From IMG/VR virus record IMGVR_UViG_3300010885_060015, positions 1 to 51,790 of that record: a DNA stretch of 51,790 nt. The stretch is one strand, 5' to 3'. Within the stretch, counting starts at the first letter, position 1. Each line of letters starts with the position of its first letter. The notes under the pieces are model-generated. The model was not told the DNA's origin and did no database searches. It worked only from the letters and a program-made list of their open reading frames with translations. This DNA comes from a virus. Below are positions 40,998 through 48,322 of the stretch, in pieces. The translations under genes and the position numbers were made by a program.

Positions 40998-42130
40998 TTG
41001 ATACTCAAAGCATACTTAAGAAGTCAGCCGAAAAGTCAGGTCTTGTAAGGGTTCGCTTCAAGGAGAGGAATTTGCCCACCTCTGTAGAGAACATCGTTGT
41101 GTTTCCTTTTTTTGGCGACCATCGGTCTTCTTTTGTTCTTTCCTCTTTACTTTTGAAGAGGATTAAGGATGAGTTGAGGGCTTCCAAGTATTTTATTTTG
41201 GCTTCGTGGCCAGGCCACGAAGGATTATTTCCGTACGTGGACGAGTACTGGCAAGTGGAAGACGAAACGTCTTTGGACAAATTGCGGACAGAGGCGATTG
41301 GATTTTCTAATTCTTCTTCTATTAACACCTTAATGTCTAGGTCTCTAAATCAATACTTTTACGATGTGATGTCGGACAAAGACCTGACCCAGTTTTATAA
41401 TAACGGTCTCACCAAGGATTTCTTGGAAAGATTCAAGCACGTTAAAGTTTATCTGCCCCCCATTCCGTCCAGCGCCTCGTTGGGTGTGGATGTCGCTCGG
41501 ACTCTCGGACAGCGCGAATCAAAGGTTTTCATATATCCGTCTAAGACCATTTTTTCTTGGAAATTCGGCAGTCTATGTAAACTTTCCGTGCCCAAGGAGT
41601 TCTGGTCGGGTCTCATTGAGCGGCTAACCAACAGCAAGTTCTTCCCAGTTGTTTATAAAGATGCATTTTCGTACGACCTTTCTTCTGATTTCACTAATGA
41701 CTGCCTTCACTTGAAAGATATAGATATCATAAAGTGTATAGGCGCCATGCGGGCGACCGGCTGCGTTTTGGACATGTTCAGCGGCATATCCAGATACGCA
41801 ATAGCGGCCAGAACGCCTTTTGTCTGCTTCGATGAACGGTCAAAGTTCAATGGAATTAAGGATTACGAAATCAACGACTTATGTGGTCAAGGAGTTCCTC
41901 GAGAGTATATTTTTGGATTTGGAGCTATCATAGAGAGCGGCGACAAGGCTTCTTGGAGTTCTAACTTGTTTGATCATTTGATCGTAAAATTAAATAGAAT
42001 GTATGAGAAAATGGATCGCGATTCTTGGCCATCTTCGGCCGAATACGAGGAGATCGTACCGTACGACTCCGTCAGACGGATCAAAAACAAGAAGCTTGGG
42101 TCTAGGTTCGTGAAGATACAAAGAGACTAA
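40994..42130 (+). CDS. GT-B-like glycosyltransferase, paralogue of preceding gene
   Basis: 378 residues; ATGA overlap with the preceding gene. NIVVFPFFGDHRSSFVLSSL matches the opening of its neighbour, and the pattern WPGHEGLFPYVDEYWQV parallels WHGREYLYRHLVDEFWEV there. The C-terminal site is degenerate (GAMRATGCVLDMFSGISRYAI). There is no zinc-ribbon. It is followed by hairpins and a terminator. Confidence 0.55.
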   Translation: MIDTQSILKKSAEKSGLVRVRFKERNLPTSVENIVVFPFFGDHRSSFVLSSLLLKRIKDELRASKYFILASWPGHEGLFPYVDEYWQVEDETSLDKLRTEAIGFSNSSSINTLMSRSLNQYFYDVMSDKDLTQFYNNGLTKDFLERFKHVKVYLPPIPSSASLGVDVARTLGQRESKVFIYPSKTIFSWKFGSLCKLSVPKEFWSGLIERLTNSKFFPVVYKDAFSYDLSSDFTNDCLHLKDIDIIKCIGAMRATGCVLDMFSGISRYAIAARTPFVCFDERSKFNGIKDYEINDLCGQGVPREYIFGFGAIIESGDKASWSSNLFDHLIVKLNRMYEKMDRDSWPSSAEYEEIVPYDSVRRIKNKKLGSRFVKIQRD

Positions 42131-42144
42131 GTTTTTGAACCCCC

Positions 42145-42161
42145 CAGCACTTGTTGTGCTG
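42145..42161 (+). other. small perfect hairpin
   Basis: CAGCAC, loop TTGTT, GTGCTG, immediately downstream of the GT-B-like gene and just before a terminator-like hairpin. Confidence 0.45.
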
Positions 42162-42171
42162 AGAATGGGTC

Positions 42172-42191
42172 CGGAACGCTTCCGTTTTTAT
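42172..42191 (+). terminator. terminator ahead of the bS21-like gene
   Basis: CGGAA (42172-42176), loop CGC, TTCCG (42180-42184), then TTTTTATT. The stem is short at 5 bp; the T-run is good. It probably closes the 37669-42130 unit. Confidence 0.5.
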
Positions 42192-42207
42192 TATATGGGT
42201 TTTTAAC

Positions 42208-42450
42208 ATGGCCAAGAAAGCTTTGGTTAGGGTAGAGCTGAAGGATTTGCCTCCGAATGCCTCTTATTACGAAAGAGAGAGAGCATTCAAGACTATGCTG
42301 TCTATATTCAAGAGGCAAGTGAATGAGTTGGGAATACTTTCGGAATACAAAGAGAGGCAGTATTACGAGAGTCCGAGCGCTAAAAGAAAGCGTAAGCGAA
42401 AAGAAGCCGAGATAGAGCGCAGAAAAGAAAAAATCAGGTCGCATTTTTAA
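42208..42450 (+). CDS. rpsU: ribosomal protein bS21-like
   Basis: 80 residues. ALVRVELKD, RAFKTMLSIFKRQVNELG and YKERQYYESPSAKRKRKRKEAEIE (read as a continuous stretch) follow bS21 order: start strand, R/K-F-K-R helix, R-x-x-Y-x-x-P-S then K-R-K-R-K. Length and charge fit. Phage-encoded bS21 is known from huge phages and may replace host bS21 in the 30S subunit to favour phage initiation. The window's odd start codons make this relevant. Confidence 0.75.
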   Translation: MAKKALVRVELKDLPPNASYYERERAFKTMLSIFKRQVNELGILSEYKERQYYESPSAKRKRKRKEAEIERRKEKIRSHF

Positions 42451-42465
42451 AGGATAAAGGATCCC

Positions 42466-42732
42466 ATGAGCAAAGAAAAAATAAAGATTGTGAGTCTTTC
42501 TCTCGATCCTGAGATGCACGAGAAGATAAAGAGTTCGGCAAGGAAGCTCGGACACAAGAATGTTTCTCAAGTCATAAGAGACTTGGTTTCTAAGTATTTG
42601 GGCCTTTTGGTCAATGACTCGGATGACGTTCCCGTTATCATTAAGATTCCCGCGGAGTTAAAAGACAATCCAGATAAATTGAAGGCTTGGCTATACCAGA
42701 AATCAGAAGCAATAACCAAGGCGTTAACTTGA
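42466..42732 (+). CDS. ribbon-helix-helix (CopG-like) protein
   Basis: 88 residues, AAAGGATAAAGGA ahead of the ATG. KIVSLSLDPEMHEKIKSSA, then GHKNVSQVIRDLVSKYL is a classic ribbon-helix-helix: short strand, helix, turn, helix. DNA-binding regulator or antitoxin-like; no toxin partner is visible beside it. The next gene starts one nt after its stop. Confidence 0.65.
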   Translation: MSKEKIKIVSLSLDPEMHEKIKSSARKLGHKNVSQVIRDLVSKYLGLLVNDSDDVPVIIKIPAELKDNPDKLKAWLYQKSEAITKALT

Positions 42733-42733
42733 T

Positions 42734-43219
42734 ATGGAAATTGTTCCTTTAGAGGAAATACCTCAGCCCGAATATAAAACTCCGCTTGAAAACTTGACTG
42801 AATTGTATGTGAATGCGCAGCGGATGGAGTCGCTGTGTAAAAGTCTAGATGGACTGGGATTGTCTGCCTCCCAAGTTGGTATTCCTTGGAATTTTTTCAT
42901 ATATTGGTCCAATTATCCCGAGGAGCCAAGTAAATTTGAATATTTGGCCGATTGTGATTATTTTGGTTTGGGGGAAAAGTCGGACTCGGTGGAGGGTTGT
43001 CTTTCCTTGAAAGGAATGCATTTTCGCCTTGAACGATACGGCAAGGTAGTCGTAAAGGGCAAGCGACTCGTATGCGACGAGGATTCTTTAAGGCTGGAGG
43101 ATTTCGAGCGCGAATTCTCCGGGATACCCGCCGCTATTCTTCAGCACGAGATAGACCACAATTTTGGCCGCGAAAGAATGATAGACACTATAGGAAGGCG
43201 GATTTTTCTTTCATGTTGA
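42734..43219 (+). CDS. def: peptide deformylase
   Basis: 161 residues. All three motifs: GLGLSASQVGIP (~41-52; G-x-S-A-x-Q), VEGCLSL (~86-92) and LQHEIDHNFG (~135-144), where the family usually has H-E-x-D-H. The metal ligands (Cys, two His) and Glu are present, so it should remove N-formyl groups from nascent peptides. Phage deformylases are known. With a bS21-like protein 0.3 kb upstream, this marks a small translation module. Confidence 0.85.
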   Translation: MEIVPLEEIPQPEYKTPLENLTELYVNAQRMESLCKSLDGLGLSASQVGIPWNFFIYWSNYPEEPSKFEYLADCDYFGLGEKSDSVEGCLSLKGMHFRLERYGKVVVKGKRLVCDEDSLRLEDFEREFSGIPAAILQHEIDHNFGRERMIDTIGRRIFLSC

Positions 43220-43461
43220 GCCATAAGCACCTTTTCGATGTCTGTCTCTTAGACAGTTTCAATAAGACCAAGACTTGCCGCTATCTTAGAAACGATGAAC
43301 TGGACGAAAACAAGTGGTACTGTCAAAAGCTTCAGCCTAATTTAAAATCTAAGATAGACAAAAAAGTGAATTGTGATTCTAGGTTAGAAACACCTTGTGG
43401 TGACAACTGCCCGGGCTATCCTCTGCTGAAACACATAACCCAAGGTTATGATGTAGACTAG
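43213..43461 (+). CDS. small Cys-containing protein
   Basis: 82 residues from the ATG inside the end of def (7-nt overlap). Six to seven cysteines (DVCLLD, KTCRYL, WYCQKL, NCDSR, PCGDNCPGY) with no clear ribbon spacing. It converges, with overlapping ends, on the minus-strand lipoprotein gene. Unknown. Confidence 0.55.
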   Translation: MLSHKHLFDVCLLDSFNKTKTCRYLRNDELDENKWYCQKLQPNLKSKIDKKVNCDSRLETPCGDNCPGYPLLKHITQGYDVD

Positions 43462-43937
43462 GAGTTCTTTAGGATCCTATATACATCTTTTTCTACCTTG
43501 TTGGCGAGGGCTGCCTTGAAGACCATGTCCTCTATGTTTGGATCTTTCAAGTCTCTTATTTGTTTTCCAAAAAGTTCGGCGGTCTTTTTATATTTGTCGT
43601 ATTTTAACTTGTAGTTAGCCGCAATCAGCGACAGTATGACCAAGAGGGAGAGTCCAACCGCAAGTCCTCCATCTCCTTGGAATATCTGCACTCCGAAATT
43701 TTTGTTGTTGCTGTTGATGAATCCATTTTGGAGGTTCTCCACATCCCTGGCCACGAGGTCTAGCCTGTTCTTCAAGCTCATTATTTCGGCCATGATTCCG
43801 TTCTGATTGTTTTTGATGTCTCCTATCTCTCCGCTATTTTTTATTCTTGGCTTGTTCGATGGACTCAACGGCGAGACGTTGCATCCCGAAATTGAAGCGG
43901 CAACTAGGACCAGCGCAATCAAGATGGCATTTTTCAT
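43458..43937 (-). CDS. lipoprotein with coiled coil and transmembrane helix, u-spanin-like layout
   Basis: 159 residues with GGAG before the ATG. The N-terminal signal MKNAILIALVLVAASISGC ends in a lipobox (I-S-G-C at ~16-19). A coiled coil follows (EIMSLKNRLDLVARDVENL), then a transmembrane segment LAVGLSLLVILSLIAANY at ~92-109 and a 45-residue charged tail. Outer-membrane lipid anchor plus inner-membrane helix is the design of unimolecular spanins, which fuse membranes in lysis. The long tail after the helix is not typical, and no lysin gene is adjacent, so this is a suggestion only. Confidence 0.5.
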   Translation of the reverse strand: MKNAILIALVLVAASISGCNVSPLSPSNKPRIKNSGEIGDIKNNQNGIMAEIMSLKNRLDLVARDVENLQNGFINSNNKNFGVQIFQGDGGLAVGLSLLVILSLIAANYKLKYDKYKKTAELFGKQIRDLKDPNIEDMVFKAALANKVEKDVYRILKNS

Positions 43938-43965
43938 TTTTTCTCCATATTTCTACATGTATCTA

Positions 43966-43994
43966 TTGACCGGGCTCCTCTTTTTGGGTATCCT
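43966..43994 (+). promoter_or_regulatory. sigma70-like promoter for the 44020 gene
   Basis: TTGACC at 43966-43971, 17 nt, TATCCT at 43989-43994; AAAAGGAGAG then precedes the ATG at 44020. Confidence 0.5.
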
Positions 43995-44019
43995 TGGCGA
44001 ACCAAAAGGAGAGATTTCA

Positions 44020-44412
44020 ATGATTTCTTGTCAAGATGTTTATGATATTGTTGATGATGACGTTGTTGAAGATTGCGAAAAGGGCTTGGATAAGGAAGAG
44101 ATAGAAAATATCGCTCGCCTTCACATAAAGAATTACTTTGAGGGCAAGGCAATTCCAGACGTTGACATTTTTTCTCCAAAATACATCGACATTTGCGTCA
44201 CCATGGACATATGTCGGGCCGTGGACAAAGCCTATGCGGCCATGGAAAAATGCGGAAAGTTTGACACCTCATCTAGCGAACATCTTATAGCCCAAGATAT
44301 TAGATACGTGATAAAGACTCTTGGTGAAATAAGAAAAAAAGTGCCGCAAGATTTTGCGGCTGGAATCCTTCTTATGCATTTGGAATTAGTCGAAGGCATT
44401 AATTTAGGTTGA
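44020..44412 (+). CDS. hypothetical protein
   Basis: 130 residues. ATG 44020 is 5-6 nt after AAGGAGAG; in-frame starts upstream would overlap the divergent lipoprotein. The first 45 residues are acidic (DIVDDDVVEDCEKG) and the rest helical with four Cys. No family recognised. Confidence 0.55.
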   Translation: MISCQDVYDIVDDDVVEDCEKGLDKEEIENIARLHIKNYFEGKAIPDVDIFSPKYIDICVTMDICRAVDKAYAAMEKCGKFDTSSSEHLIAQDIRYVIKTLGEIRKKVPQDFAAGILLMHLELVEGINLG

Positions 44413-44439
44413 TTTTTTGAAGTCTGACTATTTTAAGTC

Positions 44440-45417
44440 ATGACTTTATCTAGACAGTGCTTGGAATTAGGCGGCTTTTTGAAGCCTTTGCTCGTTCCTT
44501 CCGACTCCATGGTCGGTCCCTCCTTGAGCAATCCGACGATATTGGTTTCCTCTGGGGAAGTCCTAGTCAACCTTAGGAATCTCAACTACGTCCTCTACCA
44601 CAGCGAAGGAGGAGTGTTTGAGCACGCTTGGGGACCTTTGTGCTACTTGCACCAAGAGAACGACCAGAGGCTGGTGACCAACAACATATTGTGCGGTCTG
44701 GATTCCGGTTTCGACGTGATCTCGCACGACTTGGTGGACACCTCCTTGCTGGACGAGAAGCCGCTTTGGGAATTCGTTGGGCTGGAGGACGGTCGGCTCG
44801 TAGGGTGGGACGGGAAGTTGTTCTTAAGCGGAGTGAGGAGGGATACCACCACGAACGGGGTGGGAAGGATGGAATTGTCCGAGCTCGTTCGGAAGAACGG
44901 GAAGGTGATTGAGAAGAGCAGAATGAGGATCCCAGCGCCCGGAGCTGACAACAGCTACTGCGAGAAAAACTGGATGCCCGTCCTCGACAAGGAGTACACC
45001 TACGTCAAATGGACGAATTCCACCGAGGTGGTCGAATTCGATCCCGTATCTGGCTCTTGCAAGACAGTGATCCTCAATGATCGGAAACCATTCGATACGG
45101 GCGATTTAAGGGGCGGTTCCCAAGTTGTGCCGCTGGGGAACCGCTATCTGGCCGTGGTTCACGAGGTCTGCTTGTACAAATCCGAGGCGGGGAGGAAGAA
45201 CGCCGACTACAGCCACAGGTTCGTCTTGTGGGACCGAGACTTTGAATTGTTGGAGGTTTCCGATCCGTTCAAGTTCATGGGGGCGAAGATCGAGTTCTGC
45301 TGCGGCATGGCGTCGCTCGGAAATGATTTGCTGATCACGTTCGGATTCCAAGACAATGCGGCGTACCTTCTTGGAATGCCCAAGGATATGCTGGGGAGGT
45401 TTTTGAAAAATGCATGA
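44440..45417 (+). CDS. five-bladed beta-propeller (GH43/GH130-like) protein
   Basis: 325 residues. GLEDGRLVGWDGKLFLSG, CEKNWMPVLDKEYTYVKW, LRGGSQVVPLGNRYLAVVH and YSHRFVLWDRDF give the repeated blades of GH43/GH130-type propellers, with E-D-G-R and a K-N-W-x-P pair near the expected site. In phages such domains often go with glycan-modifying genes. The ATG lacks a Shine-Dalgarno; TATTTT lies just upstream. It is GC-richer than the flanking genes and ends inside the next gene's start. Confidence 0.6.
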   Translation: MTLSRQCLELGGFLKPLLVPSDSMVGPSLSNPTILVSSGEVLVNLRNLNYVLYHSEGGVFEHAWGPLCYLHQENDQRLVTNNILCGLDSGFDVISHDLVDTSLLDEKPLWEFVGLEDGRLVGWDGKLFLSGVRRDTTTNGVGRMELSELVRKNGKVIEKSRMRIPAPGADNSYCEKNWMPVLDKEYTYVKWTNSTEVVEFDPVSGSCKTVILNDRKPFDTGDLRGGSQVVPLGNRYLAVVHEVCLYKSEAGRKNADYSHRFVLWDRDFELLEVSDPFKFMGAKIEFCCGMASLGNDLLITFGFQDNAAYLLGMPKDMLGRFLKNA

Positions 45418-46663
45418 GGAACTTTTAGGATTCGTTAAGGAACCGGAAAATGCGGTCGTTAATTTTGAACTGGCTGCATGGTACGAGGGTCGGGGTCACT
45501 TGTCCCCCGCGTGCAGTTATTACTTGAGGTGTGCGGAACTTTCCTCGGACGAGGGTATGATCTACGAATCCTTGCTTCGCTTGTACGTCTGTTACAGACG
45601 TTTGTCCAACAGGGACTACACTTGCGAGAGCCTCTTAAAAGGGGCTTTGAATATTTGCCCGAGGCAACCCGAGGCCTACTTTTTGTTGAGTCAGTTTTAT
45701 GAGGGAAAGGCCAACTGGATGGATTCGTACCTCTACGCGTCGCTCGGGCTGGGCTTGTCGGACACGAAGCCTTCGGGATTGAGACATGATTTTGGCTACG
45801 AATCCGAGTACATGCTTCTATTCCAGAAGGCGGTGGCTGCTTGGTGGTGCGGTAAACCGAAGGAATCTAGGATGCTCTTCCGAAGGCTGAAGGACGAGTA
45901 CGAATTAAACGAACATTATTTCAAACTCGTAGAAAAAAATATCACCTCCTTGGGCTCCGGCCCGGACTGGCAGAGTTCCGTCAAGTACGAGAAGTCGAAG
46001 TCGAAGTCGCGCTTGAGGTTCCCTTTCGAAGGCTCCGAGGGCGTGGAAAGGAATTTCTCTCAAGTGTGCCAAGATCTTTTCGTCTTGGCCGTTTTGGATG
46101 GGAAGAGGGATGGGACATACTTGGAGATAGGGGCGGCGCATTCGTTCCACAACAGCAACACGGCCCTTCTGGAGCAGTTCGGATGGAAGGGTGTCGGATT
46201 GGAGATGAACCCCGAATTGGCGGGCATGCACGAGCGGGAGAGGAAGAACAAGGTTTTGTGTAAGGACGCCTTGAAGGTGGATTACGAACGGCTTTTGGAC
46301 GAGGAGTTCGGCGGCGGCGTAGTGGACTACCTCCAACTCGACATAGAGCCTTCAAGCAATACTTTTGAAGCATTATTGTTGATTCCTTTCGACAAGTACA
46401 AATTCAGAGTAATAACGTACGAGCACGACCATTACGTAGACATGACCAGGACCTACAGGGACAAGAGCAGAAGGTACCTCAGGAGCCTCGGCTACACGCT
46501 CGTATTCAACGACGTGGCGCCCATTGAGGGATGTAGTTTTGAGGATTGGTGGGTAAGGGGGGAGTTAATAGACGATTCCATCCTCCAGAATCTGCTTTCC
46601 GCCCCCAAGGGGCAGGTGAACTTGGCACGGGACATCATGCTTGAAAAATCCTTGCGCGAATAG
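45410..46663 (+). CDS. TPR-like plus FkbM-type methyltransferase
   Basis: 417 residues. Residues ~1-190 form helical repeats of TPR kind (FELAAWYEGRGHLSPACSYY, PEAYFLLSQFYEGKANWMD). Residues ~220-400 are a FkbM-type SAM methyltransferase: SQVCQDLFVLAVLDG, GTYLEIGAAHSFHNSNTALL, GWKGVGLEMNPELA, YLQLDIEPS and TYEHDHYVD. It likely O-methylates a sugar. It overlaps the propeller gene by 8 nt, so the two may act on the same glycan. Confidence 0.75.
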   Translation: MHEELLGFVKEPENAVVNFELAAWYEGRGHLSPACSYYLRCAELSSDEGMIYESLLRLYVCYRRLSNRDYTCESLLKGALNICPRQPEAYFLLSQFYEGKANWMDSYLYASLGLGLSDTKPSGLRHDFGYESEYMLLFQKAVAAWWCGKPKESRMLFRRLKDEYELNEHYFKLVEKNITSLGSGPDWQSSVKYEKSKSKSRLRFPFEGSEGVERNFSQVCQDLFVLAVLDGKRDGTYLEIGAAHSFHNSNTALLEQFGWKGVGLEMNPELAGMHERERKNKVLCKDALKVDYERLLDEEFGGGVVDYLQLDIEPSSNTFEALLLIPFDKYKFRVITYEHDHYVDMTRTYRDKSRRYLRSLGYTLVFNDVAPIEGCSFEDWWVRGELIDDSILQNLLSAPKGQVNLARDIMLEKSLRE

Positions 46664-46708
46664 TGGACGACAAGCATACATAATCGTACCTAATTATCGG
46701 CGGTTCAT

Positions 46709-47131
46709 ATGGGATTTTTCATAAACAACAAGAGCAGCAAAAGGGTCGTCAGAAGGACCGAAGGTAAGAATTATGTAAAGTATAAGGGCACATCCACAGC
46801 AACAGGCCCAACCATTTCCGGTGCGCCAACAGGGTTGTCGATTAGCGGAAGAAGTTGCGGACAAGGAGGAGTCTCTTGGTCGGCTCCTGCTTCTAATGGC
46901 GGAAGCACTATAACTGGCTATAGAATAAGAATAAGCACGGATAACTACGCAAATTACAGGTTAGTTTCCGGTACATCTTATTATGGGGATTATAAGTTGG
47001 TGCCCGGTGCCCCAGATGTTCCTAGCGGCAGTTTTACTGTTCGCGTCTCGGCGGTGAATGTTGCCGGAGAAGGTGCTTATGTAGCTGCTTCAGCCACTGG
47101 CGATAGCACATACTTTAATAACTGCGGATAA
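46709..47131 (+). CDS. fibronectin type III domain protein
   Basis: 140 residues. After a basic head (NNKSSKRVVRRTEGKNYVKY) comes one FN3 domain: GAPTGLSISG, GGVSWSAPASNGGSTITGY, and a C-terminal strand GSFTVRVSAVNVAGEGAY. Such domains sit in phage tail and baseplate proteins as adhesion modules. There is no clear Shine-Dalgarno. The next genes, all on the minus strand, include a fibre with another FN3 domain. Confidence 0.65.
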   Translation: MGFFINNKSSKRVVRRTEGKNYVKYKGTSTATGPTISGAPTGLSISGRSCGQGGVSWSAPASNGGSTITGYRIRISTDNYANYRLVSGTSYYGDYKLVPGAPDVPSGSFTVRVSAVNVAGEGAYVAASATGDSTYFNNCG

Positions 47132-47205
47132 AGATTTGATTCTTAGTTATTAAGCTCGTGAAATAGAGATGACATTGCCCTTTGTAAAAATCTGCAATAA
47201 TTTGA

Positions 47206-47787
47206 TTATAGGCTTGATTTCCAACTGTTCTCATCCACAACGAATCCAAACATAAACAGCGTTCTAGGATTATTTCCATGACAAACTTCGACGCTATGAT
47301 AAAGTTCTGTGACCAGATAGCACATCATATCGCCTTCATTTAAATCATATGTTTTGTCTTCAACATGAATTGTTCCACCGCTCTCTGCCTTACTGGCGAG
47401 GATATTGCATCTCAAACCCACCACTCCCTCGCCCACACTTGGATCCTTGTGCTTGTAAACGTCACCATCGTTATATGTAATGCTAACAACCACTCCATCT
47501 TTACCGTGACCAGTAATTACTGGGGCTTCTGATAGGATTGGAAATGTTTGACGAATCTTGTCTTGTAAAGTCTTTACCAATTCCGGGTAGTTGATATTAT
47601 GACTCATGCGATTGGTGAGTCGCTTTTTTGTCCTGTCGAATTCCTTGGTGTCCCAGTTTCCAGTAATTCCATCGACAAACTGCCCATCAGTTACGGCTTG
47701 ATTGGCCCAATCCTTAAGAACTTGAACCTCTTCTGGTGTTGCAAAATTAGGAACCAATAAAACTTGACCATCAAAATTATTTGCCAT
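47206..47787 (-). CDS. 2-oxoglutarate/Fe(II) dioxygenase
   Basis: 193 residues with AAGGAG before the ATG. DVYKHKDPS supplies H-x-D, LYHSVEVCHG the distal His, and NPRTLFMFGF the 2OG-binding Arg. GLRCNILASKAESGGTIHV is the usual beta strand between. It resembles prolyl-hydroxylase-like phage enzymes. It may hydroxylate a virion protein such as the adjacent fibre; this is inferred. The start overlaps the upstream gene by 11 nt. Confidence 0.75.
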   Translation of the reverse strand: MANNFDGQVLLVPNFATPEEVQVLKDWANQAVTDGQFVDGITGNWDTKEFDRTKKRLTNRMSHNINYPELVKTLQDKIRQTFPILSEAPVITGHGKDGVVVSITYNDGDVYKHKDPSVGEGVVGLRCNILASKAESGGTIHVEDKTYDLNEGDMMCYLVTELYHSVEVCHGNNPRTLFMFGFVVDENSWKSSL

Positions 47788-48310
47788 CGTAATTCTCCTT
47801 TAATTTTTTGTATAACTCATTATCATTATAGTACTGTTTGGTTACTAATTCAAGTTGTTCTTCAGTTAAAACTGGTTTTTTTTCATCTTTTTCTTCATTT
47901 ACTCTTGGTACTGGAGTTGGTAATCCTAGCCAATCTGCACATTCATCTATTTGTTCTGGAAATAAGAAGTATTTAATACTATCATTTATAAGTCCCATAT
48001 TTTCTATGCTCCAAAAGTGAACCTCGTCTTCTAACAATCCTTCTTCCACAGTCTTATTTCTTCTTGCACAAGCACTTTTAAATCTTTCAATCGGATCTCG
48101 AACCATGCAATAAACCTCGCATTCTGGCAAACCTTGTCTTAAATCATATCCTTGCAAATTCATTATAGGATGCCATCTTTCATCCTTAAGATTATCTGGA
48201 ATAATTTTTACATGATCTTGTGGAAGCATAAGATTCATAAGAGCATGACTGCCGCTTCTTGTGACTAATGCTAAAGCTTTATTATTATATATTGCACAAA
48301 CACCCTTCAT
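47777..48310 (-). CDS. putative sulfotransferase
   Basis: 177 residues, AAAGGAG upstream. VTRSGSHALMNLM fits a PAPS 5'-loop (R-S-G-S/T-x-x-L), and YCMVRDPIERFKSACAR fits the 3'-site (R-D-P-x-x-R-x-x-S). The C-terminus is acidic then basic. It sits between fibre and dioxygenase genes, so protein or glycan sulfation of the fibre is possible. Weaker match than the gene at 24990. Confidence 0.6.
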   Translation of the reverse strand: MKGVCAIYNNKALALVTRSGSHALMNLMLPQDHVKIIPDNLKDERWHPIMNLQGYDLRQGLPECEVYCMVRDPIERFKSACARRNKTVEEGLLEDEVHFWSIENMGLINDSIKYFLFPEQIDECADWLGLPTPVPRVNEEKDEKKPVLTEEQLELVTKQYYNDNELYKKLKENYDGK

Positions 48311-48322
48311 ATTTTTCTCCTT

